Shown here: positions 1 to 5,374 of the stretch, in pieces | Numbering within the stretch: the first letter of the stretch is position 1 | Layout: each line of letters begins with the position of its first letter | DNA from: an uncultured Bacteroidales bacterium | GTDB lineage: Bacteria > Bacteroidota > Bacteroidia > Bacteroidales > Paludibacteraceae | Reading direction: 5' to 3' | DNA length: 5,374 nucleotides | Assembly: GCA_937911235.1 (NCBI GenBank) | Contig: CALDPN010000175.1 | Span: 1 to 5,374, forward strand | Translations under genes and position numbers: made by a program | The notes under the pieces: generated by a model | Database searches by the model: none | What the model saw: only the letters and a program-made list of their open reading frames with translations | What the model was told of the DNA's origin: nothing

Positions 1-591
1 ACCGACATCGAATTTGAAATGCCATTTGGTTTCAAAGAGGTAGAAGGTATCCACAGCCGTACAGACTTCGACTTAAGCCAACACGAAAAATTCTCTGGCA
101 AAAACATTAAATATTTCGACCCAGAGCTAAACCAATCATACACTCCATACGTTATCGAAACCTCTATCGGTGTAGACCGTATGTTCCTTTCTATTCTTTC
201 TGCTGCATATACAGAAGAAAAACTAGAAGGTGGCGACAGCCGTGTAGTTCTTAACTTGCCTCCAGTGCTAGCTCCAGTGAAAGCTTGTGTGATGCCACTT
301 GTTAAGAAAGACGGTCTTCCAGAAAAAGCTCGCGAAATTATCAATAGCTTGAAATTTGACTTCAAATGTAGCTACGACGAAAAAGACTCTATCGGTAAAC
401 GTTATCGTCGTCAAGACGCTGTGGGTACTCCATTCTGTATCACAGTAGACCACCAAACATTAGAAGACAATACAGTTACTATCCGTCATAGAGACACTAT
501 GAAACAAGACCGCGTAGCTATTGCCGATCTATACAACATTATTGGTGAACAAGTGAGCATGAAAAACTTGTTCAAAAAAATTACTGAATAA
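1..591 (+). CDS. glyS: Glycyl-tRNA synthetase, C-terminal part (5' end outside window)
   Basis: This gene encodes a cytoplasmic class II enzyme that attaches glycine to tRNA-Gly using ATP. Only the last 196 residues are present. The frame is open from base 1 (TDIEFE...), so the ATG at 19 is an internal Met and not the start. Fragment residues about 17-27 (IHSRTDFDLSQH) belong to the catalytic domain. Class II motif 3 lies at about residues 50-66 (YVIETSIGVDR, ending in the ATP-binding Arg60). The anticodon-binding domain runs from about residue 80 to the end and contains the family block SIGKRYRRQD followed by GTPF (about 130-144) and TVTIRHRD (158-165). This is the single-chain α2 GlyRS, not the α2β2 GlyQ/GlyS type. 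Arg is mostly CGT/CGC, which suggests high expression. The next gene begins four bases after the TAA, so glyS is probably the first visible member of an operon. Identification is secure; the symbol follows common usage for the single-chain enzyme. Confidence 0.96.
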   Translation, partial: TDIEFEMPFGFKEVEGIHSRTDFDLSQHEKFSGKNIKYFDPELNQSYTPYVIETSIGVDRMFLSILSAAYTEEKLEGGDSRVVLNLPPVLAPVKACVMPLVKKDGLPEKAREIINSLKFDFKCSYDEKDSIGKRYRRQDAVGTPFCITVDHQTLEDNTVTIRHRDTMKQDRVAIADLYNIIGEQVSMKNLFKKITE

Positions 592-595
592 TTAA

Positions 596-667
596 TTGAA
601 CTTAATTAAAAGATACACAATACTGCTGTTAGGCTGGATTATCTTTTTTCTGGCCTTGCAGTCTTGT
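596..667 (+). other. Lipoprotein signal peptide and lipidated Cys codon
   Basis: Codons 1-24 of the Ig-like lipoprotein form a short basic n-region (Lys5, Arg6), a hydrophobic core at residues 8-21 (about ILLLGWIIFFLAL) and a lipobox LQSC. The cysteine codon is TGT at 665-667. The -3 Leu and -1 Ser fit the consensus, while Gln at -2 is outside the strict pattern but tolerated in Bacteroidota lipoproteins. The mature protein would begin CANRGSG. Confidence 0.8.
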
Positions 668-2404
668 GCAAACAGAGGGTCTGGTCCTCAAGGAGGGCCT
701 AAAGACACAGAGCCTCCATTGCTAGTAGCTGCCACCCCAATAAATGGTTCTACCAACGTTACTACAAAAACTATAACACTTGAGTTCAACGAGCTTGTTT
801 CTGTAAACAACCCTACTCAAAACGTTATATTTTCACCTCCACAAAAGAATTTACCATCAGTTAAGGCATTAGGTAAAAAAGTGAATATTGCACTTCAAGA
901 TTCACTTCTGCCAAACACCACATACACCATACAAATAAAAAAATGTATTGTGGACTACACAGAGTCGAATCCTTTTGCAGACTATGTTTATACATTCTCT
1001 ACAGGAGATAAGGTAGATTCTTTGCAGATAAGCGGAAAAGTTATTGACGCTCAAACACTTGCAGCAAAAAAGAATTACACCGTAGGTATTCATAGCAATC
1101 TTTCAGACACAGCTTTCAGCAAAATTAAATTTGAAAAGATTACTAAAACCGATGTCAATGGAGATTTTACCATTTATGGCGTTGCCGAAGGCACATATAA
1201 TTTATTTGCAATAAACGATGCGGGCGGAGTAAACCTTTACCAAAACAAAGGTACAGACATTGCATTTATGGATTCTAGCATTACTCCATACGCACACCTA
1301 CATGGTAAAATAGACTCTATTTCCACAGATAGCATAGTGGTAGATGCATTCTATGAATATTATCCAAAAGACATTATTCTGAAAACCTTTAAGGAAAAAG
1401 ATATTATTCATAGACTAGAAAGCTACAAACGAAACGAGAGAAACACATTTACACTTCTTTTCTCTGAGCCACAAGAGAAAGAACCTATCGTTAGCCTTAT
1501 AAGCGACAGTATATTTGCAGAACCATTTCTAAAAGAAAAAACAGGCAGAGCCGACTCGCTTATTTTTTGGGTAAAAGATAGTTTACTTTACAACAACGAC
1601 AGCATACGAATATCTGTTACATATTTAAGAACAGACAGCGTAGGAGAACATGTTTCTCAAACAGATTCCCTATACCTAATACATAGAGAAACAAAAGCCT
1701 CAAAACGCAAAAAAGAACAATCTACTGGTAAAGACGCATTTGGTTTCACTCACAATCTAAACAGAAGTTTAGAAGTGTACGACACCATCAGAATTGTATT
1801 CAACGAACCAATAAAAGAAGTAATAAAAGACAGTATTAGTCTTTCACTAAAAGTAGATACAGTTTATAAAAACGTTGACTACAAAATTATGTTCGACGAT
1901 AGTATCTGCAAAAAGAAACTATACCTATTATTTAAAAAAGAACTAGGCGGAAGCTACCAACTAAAAATGGATTCTGCTAGTGTAATAAGTATTTACGATA
2001 GGGCTACAGATAAATTCAACAAACCTATAAAAATAAAAAAACTAGAAGAATATTCAAACCTATATATTAAGTTTAACGAAAACGTTCCTAACGGCATAGT
2101 ACAACTACTTACCGAGCGCGAAGTGCTTATGAAAGAATGCCCAGTAGAAAACAGAGAGGCATATTTCGAAGATGTAGCACCAGGCTATTACTATATAAGA
2201 ATGTATATAGACGAGAATGGCAATAAAAAATGGGATGCTGGTAATTTAGACAAGAAAAAACAACCAGAAATGGTCTATTATTATCCTAAAAAGCTTCAAC
2301 TAAGACCAAACTGGGATATGGAAGAAACATGGCCTTATAAAGCCATAGATGTGCTAAAACAAAGACCATCAGAACTAGTAAAAAAAGATTTAACTGCTAA
2401 ATAA
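596..2404 (+). CDS. Exported lipoprotein with bacterial Ig-like (SbsA/Big_5-type) domains
   Basis: This is a 602-residue envelope protein of unknown function. The start is TTG at 596: an in-frame TAA at 593-595 rules out anything upstream, and later candidates would remove the Lys5-Arg6 n-region. Residues 8-21 are hydrophobic and lead to the lipobox LQSC with Cys24, so lipidation after type II signal peptidase cleavage is expected; Gln at -2 is slightly atypical. A Gly/Pro linker (28-41) precedes an Ig-like domain (about 40-137) of the kind that starts with TPxNGxTNV and ends with YTFSTGD. A β-sandwich regulatory-like segment follows (about 143-222, ISGKVIDA, then DVNGDFTIYGVAEGTY). A second possible Ig-like domain spans about 390-475 (DTIRIVFNEPI). 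The C-terminus has PGYYYIRMYIDENGNKKWDAG (about 529-549), typical of this family. Asp-Ser pairs recur through the β-rich middle. No acidic residues follow Cys24, so a surface-export signal is not evident and a periplasmic-facing location is likelier. Arg is mainly AGA and ATA is common, unlike glyS. Domain assignment comes from pattern recognition only. Confidence 0.87.
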   Translation: MNLIKRYTILLLGWIIFFLALQSCANRGSGPQGGPKDTEPPLLVAATPINGSTNVTTKTITLEFNELVSVNNPTQNVIFSPPQKNLPSVKALGKKVNIALQDSLLPNTTYTIQIKKCIVDYTESNPFADYVYTFSTGDKVDSLQISGKVIDAQTLAAKKNYTVGIHSNLSDTAFSKIKFEKITKTDVNGDFTIYGVAEGTYNLFAINDAGGVNLYQNKGTDIAFMDSSITPYAHLHGKIDSISTDSIVVDAFYEYYPKDIILKTFKEKDIIHRLESYKRNERNTFTLLFSEPQEKEPIVSLISDSIFAEPFLKEKTGRADSLIFWVKDSLLYNNDSIRISVTYLRTDSVGEHVSQTDSLYLIHRETKASKRKKEQSTGKDAFGFTHNLNRSLEVYDTIRIVFNEPIKEVIKDSISLSLKVDTVYKNVDYKIMFDDSICKKKLYLLFKKELGGSYQLKMDSASVISIYDRATDKFNKPIKIKKLEEYSNLYIKFNENVPNGIVQLLTEREVLMKECPVENREAYFEDVAPGYYYIRMYIDENGNKKWDAGNLDKKKQPEMVYYYPKKLQLRPNWDMEETWPYKAIDVLKQRPSELVKKDLTAK

Positions 2405-2411
2405 AAAAGAT

Positions 2412-3542
2412 ATGGCTGTAATTATTTCTGAAGTTAAAACCCGCAAAGAACTAAAGAAATTTGTTCAATTTGGGATAGATATTTTTGAAGGCAATGAATA
2501 TTTTTGCCCTCCTCTAATTTTCGATGAGTTAAACACTCTAGACAGTAAGAAAAACCCAGCATTTGAAGTTTGCGAGGCCGTTTATTACCTAGCATACAAA
2601 GACGGAAAAATTGTGGGTCGTATTGCAGGTATTATAAACAAACAAGCAAATGCTCACTGGAATGTGAAAAAGGTGCGTTTCGGTTGGTTCGACTTTATCG
2701 ACGACAAAGAAGTATCTAAAGCACTTCTAGATGCAGTTGTAGCATGGGGTAAAAGCAAAGGCATGGACGCCCTAAATGGTCCTGTGGGCTTCACCGACCT
2801 AGACCACCAAGGTCTTCTAGTAGAAGGCTACGAATACCTTTCACTAATGGCTGCACTTTACAACCACCCATATTATGTGGAACACTTTGAAGCATACGGA
2901 CTTGGCAAAGAAGCAGACTGGATAGAAATTCGCATTAAAGTGCCAGAAGTACTTCCAGAAAAAATGAGCCGTGTGGCAAATCTTATTGCAGACAGATATA
3001 AGGTGAGAGCTACTCACGTTAAGAACAGTAAAGAACTTATCAAACGCTACGGTTATAGCTTCTTTGACCTTATCGACACAGCATACAAACAACTTTACAA
3101 CTATTCTCCACTCACAGAGAAACAAAAGAAATATTATAGCGACCTATACTTCCCTATTCTAAATTTCGACCTAGTGAGCCTACTAGTAAACGAAAACGAC
3201 GAACTTGTGGGCGTGGGTGTGGCTATGCCAAACTTAAGTAAAGAACTAAGAAAAACCAAAGGTAAATTGTTCCCATTTGGTTGGGTTCACATGCTAAAAG
3301 CACTTACCGCAAAAACATACGAATCTGCCGACTTGCTTCTAATTGCAGTGCGTCCAGACTACCAAAACAAGGGTATCAACTCACTAATATTTACAGACCA
3401 ATTACCTTTCTATCAAAAACATAAGGTAAAATACGCATCTGTAACAGCAATTCTAGAAACCAATATGAAAAGTATGGCAAACTTCCTACTTTTCGACCAC
3501 GAAATATACAAACGCCGCCGCGCATATATCAAACAAATCTAA
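2412..3542 (+). CDS. GNAT-fold N-acyltransferase-like protein (function unknown)
   Basis: This is a 376-residue, soluble, presumably cytoplasmic protein with no signal peptide or membrane segment. The C-terminal half carries the clearest acyl-CoA-binding signature: a β-strand (LLLIAV, 308-313) then RPDYQNKGINSL (314-325), which resembles GNAT motif A (Q/RxxGxG/A). It is followed by a motif-B-like block, ETNMKSMANFLLFDHEIYKRR (349-369). The N-terminal half also looks GNAT-like, with YYLAYKDGKIVGRIAGIIN (58-76) reading as the β2-β3 hairpin and NGPVGFTDLDHQGLLVEG (122-139) as a conserved loop. Two tandem GNAT-like halves are therefore plausible, as in other acyltransferases of about 370 residues. 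The last motif-A Gly/Ala is Asn323, so activity or cofactor choice could differ. ATG at 2412 is the first start, seven bases after the lipoprotein stop, with an A-rich upstream stretch and no Shine-Dalgarno. It sits ten bases before the SDR gene, so co-expression is likely. The substrate is unknown. Confidence 0.82.
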   Translation: MAVIISEVKTRKELKKFVQFGIDIFEGNEYFCPPLIFDELNTLDSKKNPAFEVCEAVYYLAYKDGKIVGRIAGIINKQANAHWNVKKVRFGWFDFIDDKEVSKALLDAVVAWGKSKGMDALNGPVGFTDLDHQGLLVEGYEYLSLMAALYNHPYYVEHFEAYGLGKEADWIEIRIKVPEVLPEKMSRVANLIADRYKVRATHVKNSKELIKRYGYSFFDLIDTAYKQLYNYSPLTEKQKKYYSDLYFPILNFDLVSLLVNENDELVGVGVAMPNLSKELRKTKGKLFPFGWVHMLKALTAKTYESADLLLIAVRPDYQNKGINSLIFTDQLPFYQKHKVKYASVTAILETNMKSMANFLLFDHEIYKRRRAYIKQI

Positions 3543-3552
3543 TAGTTGCAAC

Positions 3553-4380
3553 ATGAACATATTAGGAAACATCGTTTTATTAACTGGGGGTAGCGCAGGC
3601 ATAGGTCGTGCCACAGCAGAATACCTTATGAGACAAGGTTATACTGTTTATGCAGCATCTCGCAGAGGTAGCGAAAATGTGGAAGACCCTTTCTCTGGAG
3701 GTAGAATTATAGGTCTTTGCGCCGACGTTACAGACAAAAACAGCCTCGACGTGGCAGTATCTAGAATTATTGAAGAACAAGGCGAACTCTCTGCAGTAAT
3801 TTGCAACGCTGGCAACGGCATAGCAGGCTCTGTGGAAGACACATCGCTTGAAGAAGCTCGCTACCAAATGGAAACAAACTTCTTTGGAGTTTTCAATACA
3901 GTACAAGCTTGCCTTCCTGTATTTAGAGAGCAAAAACACGGTAGAATTATTGCCATTTCATCAGTGGCAGCAGTAGCCCCTATCCCATTCCAAGGCTTTT
4001 ATTCTGCAAGTAAATCTGCCATTATGCTCCTAATACAAGCACTTTCTATGGAGATGAAGCCATACAATGTAAAATGTACTTGCATTCTTCCAGGCGACGT
4101 AAAAACAGACTTCACAGCCAGCAGAAAATATACCGAGGCAAGTGAACTTCCAGGCTCAGCATACACAGAAGCAATGCGTGTGGCTGTACAAACTATGGAA
4201 AAAGACGAGCAAAACGGCATGAAGCCAATAGTGATAGCAAAAGCCATTGCAAAAGTCTTGAAACAAGAAAATCCAAGCCCGGTAGTGGTACCACATATCA
4301 TGTATAAAACACTTTGCTTTATCATGAAAATAGTGCCAACAAGGCTGAAAATTTGGGTGATAAGTAAGCTTTACAGCTAA
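3553..4380 (+). CDS. Classical short-chain dehydrogenase/reductase (SDR), probably NADP(H)-dependent
   Basis: This is a 275-residue oxidoreductase with a complete classical SDR fold. Visible motifs are the Rossmann glycine motif TGGSAGIG (11-18), Arg37-Arg38 after β2 favouring NADP(H), ADV (57-59) contacting adenine, NAG (85-87), Asn109 in METNFFG, and the catalytic Ser137, Tyr150 and Lys154 (YSASK). LPGDVKTDF follows at 179-187, in the place of the usual PG motif. The tetrad Asn-Ser-Tyr-Lys is intact, so it should be an active carbonyl reductase or alcohol dehydrogenase. Residues about 243-275 form a hydrophobic and basic tail (VVVPHIMYKTLCFIMKIV...), longer than the catalytic core needs, which suggests membrane association and a lipid-like substrate. 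A 3-ketosphinganine reductase, a 3-oxoacyl reductase or a steroid-type dehydrogenase are alternatives that the sequence cannot separate. ATG at 3553 lies ten bases after the GNAT stop. No terminator is seen after it, so read-through into metK is possible. Confidence 0.93.
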   Translation: MNILGNIVLLTGGSAGIGRATAEYLMRQGYTVYAASRRGSENVEDPFSGGRIIGLCADVTDKNSLDVAVSRIIEEQGELSAVICNAGNGIAGSVEDTSLEEARYQMETNFFGVFNTVQACLPVFREQKHGRIIAISSVAAVAPIPFQGFYSASKSAIMLLIQALSMEMKPYNVKCTCILPGDVKTDFTASRKYTEASELPGSAYTEAMRVAVQTMEKDEQNGMKPIVIAKAIAKVLKQENPSPVVVPHIMYKTLCFIMKIVPTRLKIWVISKLYS

Positions 4381-4382
4381 AA

Positions 4383-4410
4383 GTTAGGAGTTAGGGGTTA
4401 GGAGTTAGGA
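4383..4410 (+). repeat. Tandem heptamer array, 4 x GTTAGG(A/G)
   Basis: Four head-to-tail 7-base units start at 4383, 4390, 4397 and 4404. Three read GTTAGGA and the second reads GTTAGGG. A fifth, degenerate unit (GTTTTTG, 4411-4417) follows directly. The array begins two bases after the SDR stop codon and ends ten bases before the metK -7 element, so it occupies the position where the -33 element should lie. Each unit supplies a GG or GGGG run, so a two-tier G-quadruplex on the + strand is conceivable. Similar TTAGGAG runs occur between Bacteroidota genes to my recollection, which needs a genome-wide check. Confidence 0.9.
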
Positions 4411-4427
4411 GTTTTTGCTTATCTTTG
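4398..4427 (+). promoter_or_regulatory. Putative Bacteroidota housekeeping promoter for metK
   Basis: TATCTTTG at 4420-4427 matches the Bacteroidota -7 consensus TAnnTTTG exactly. A weak -33-like TTAG (consensus TTTG) lies at 4398-4401 with an 18-base spacer, inside the third heptamer unit. Transcription would start roughly at 4431-4435, leaving a leader of about 21-25 bases before the metK ATG at 4456. The leader is A/T-rich with no Shine-Dalgarno, as is normal in this phylum, and is too short for a SAM riboswitch. The -7 match and its placement are good; the -33 assignment is uncertain. Confidence 0.72.
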
Positions 4428-4455
4428 TAAACTGAAATTAAATTTTAAAGAAACT

Positions 4456-5374
4456 ATGGGATACTTTTTTACATCAGAATCTGTTTCTGAAGGACATCCA
4501 GATAAAGTGGCAGACCAAATATCAGACGCCATTCTAGACAACTTCTTAGCACAAGCACCAGAATCTAAGGTGGCTTGCGAAACCCTTGTTACCACTGGTC
4601 AAGTGGTGCTAGCAGGTGAAGTAAAATCTTCTGCATACGTAGATGTGCAAACAGTGGCACGCAACGTGATTAAACGCATTGGTTACACCAAGAGCGAATA
4701 CATGTTTGAAGCACACTCTTGTGGTGTTTTCTCTGCTATTCACGAGCAATCTGCCGACATCAACCGCGGTGTAGAAAGAGAAGACCCATACAACCAAGGT
4801 GCTGGCGACCAAGGTATGATGTTTGGTTACGCATGCAACGAAACATCAAACTTTATGCCTATCACACTAGATATGTCTCACGCTCTGCTTAAAGAGCTTG
4901 CAGCTATCAGACGCGAAGGCAAAGAAATGACTTACCTACGTCCAGACTCAAAGTCGCAAGTAACAGTAGAATACGACGACAACAACAATCCAGTGCGTAT
5001 AGACACTATCGTGGTTTCTACCCAACACGACGAATTTATGGAAAACGACGAAGAAATGCTTGCTAAAATCAAAGAAGACGTGGCAAACATTCTTCTTCCA
5101 CGTGTTTTCGCTCTAGATACACGCTACGAAGTACTAAATAAAGGTGATTTCAAACTATTTGTAAACCCTACAGGTAAGTTTGTGATTGGTGGTCCTCACG
5201 GCGACACTGGTTTGACTGGTCGTAAAATTATTGTTGATACATACGGTGGTAAAGGTGCTCATGGTGGTGGTGCTTTCTCAGGTAAAGACCCAACAAAGGT
5301 TGACAGAAGTGCCGCTTATGCTGCAAGATATGTTGCTAAAAACATTGTTGCAGCCGGTCTTGCAAAAAAATGTG
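4456..5374 (+). CDS. metK: S-adenosylmethionine synthetase, N-terminal 306 residues (3' end outside window)
   Basis: This cytoplasmic enzyme makes S-adenosylmethionine from methionine and ATP, releasing phosphate and pyrophosphate, and supplies the cell's methyl donor. The frame is open without a stop from ATG 4456 to the window end. Visible landmarks are the N-terminal TSESVSEGHPDK with His14, Asp16 and Lys17, QSADINRGV (98-106), and signature 1 GAGDQGMMFGY (115-125). Lys166 lies in RPDSKSQVTV. GGPHGDTGLTGRK spans 245-257, and the second family signature GGGAFSGKD spans 270-278 with Lys277. All expected active-site segments of the visible part are intact. Roughly the last quarter to third is missing, since the family is about 380-430 residues long. 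The start is fixed by the conserved N-terminus and by a promoter about 30 bases upstream. Codon choice (CGT/CGC Arg, few ATA) suggests high expression, as in glyS. Confidence 0.97.
   Translation, partial: MGYFFTSESVSEGHPDKVADQISDAILDNFLAQAPESKVACETLVTTGQVVLAGEVKSSAYVDVQTVARNVIKRIGYTKSEYMFEAHSCGVFSAIHEQSADINRGVEREDPYNQGAGDQGMMFGYACNETSNFMPITLDMSHALLKELAAIRREGKEMTYLRPDSKSQVTVEYDDNNNPVRIDTIVVSTQHDEFMENDEEMLAKIKEDVANILLPRVFALDTRYEVLNKGDFKLFVNPTGKFVIGGPHGDTGLTGRKIIVDTYGGKGAHGGGAFSGKDPTKVDRSAAYAARYVAKNIVAAGLAKKC

Noticed and set aside
19..21. ATG at 19 as the glyS start.
   Set aside because: The frame is open upstream to base 1 and the sequence starts in the middle of the catalytic domain, so this is an internal Met of a truncated gene.
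2495..2503. TATTTTTG, a match to the TAnnTTTG -7 element, inside the GNAT gene.
   Set aside because: It is internal to coding sequence with no -33 partner evident and no start appropriately downstream. Such A/T-rich matches are expected by chance.
3545..3552. Eight-base perfect palindrome GTTGCAAC just before the SDR start codon.
   Set aside because: It is too short to claim as an operator, single-copy in the gap, and short palindromes of this size arise by chance.
3580..3939. A 119-codon open frame on the minus strand inside the SDR gene, and other minus-strand frames at 268-456, 902-1093, 2844-3125, 3648-3842, 3999-4325 and 4609-4812.
   Set aside because: Each lies wholly within a gene with clear family motifs on the + strand, their translations show no recognisable domain, and none has a plausible promoter or operon context.
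4376..4416. A possible terminator after the SDR: CTAA/TTAG could pair at 4377-4387 and a T-run follows at 4412-4416.
   Set aside because: The stem is only four A/T-rich pairs with a three-base loop, and the T-run is 25 bases away from it. It is not a credible intrinsic terminator.
4428..4455. Possible SAM riboswitch before metK.
   Set aside because: The predicted leader is under 30 bases and unstructured, and the whole intergenic gap is only 75 bases. No SAM-aptamer helices are visible.
1..5374. Numerous CTAG tetramers (about 22 by eye).
   Set aside because: A rough expectation from base composition is near 19, so CTAG is neither avoided nor enriched here.

Overview
The window looks like chromosomal housekeeping DNA from a low-GC member of the Bacteroidota, most likely Bacteroidales-like. 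Four things point there: a TAnnTTTG-type -7 promoter element (TATCTTTG) before metK, the absence of Shine-Dalgarno sequences before every start, a lipoprotein of the Bacteroidota type (Cys followed by a GGPKDTEPP linker and a bacterial Ig-like domain), and the α2-type GlyRS and MetK sequences. The genus cannot be fixed from the sequence alone. All five genes are on the + strand and no gene is broken. The window edges cut the first and last genes.

Layout: 1-591 is the C-terminal third or so of glycyl-tRNA synthetase (glyS). Four bases later, 596-2404 encodes a 602-residue exported lipoprotein that starts with TTG. Seven bases later, 2412-3542 encodes a 376-residue GNAT-like acyltransferase. 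Ten bases later, 3553-4380 encodes a classical short-chain dehydrogenase/reductase (SDR). These spacings suggest one co-transcribed unit. The 75-base gap 4381-4455 is the only real intergenic region. It holds four tandem copies of the heptamer GTTAGG(A/G) abutting a Bacteroidota promoter, followed by metK (S-adenosylmethionine synthetase), whose first 306 codons are present.

Together the window shows two essential housekeeping enzymes (tRNA charging and SAM synthesis) flanking three less characterised genes: an envelope lipoprotein, a GNAT protein and a membrane-tailed SDR. The GNAT/SDR pair could be a small acyl or lipid metabolism module, but the sequence does not name a substrate. No mobile element, CRISPR array, tRNA, rRNA or convincing terminator is visible. 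I see no clear evidence of a wholly new system. The best leads are the heptamer array overlapping the metK promoter and the uncharacterised lipoprotein-GNAT-SDR trio.
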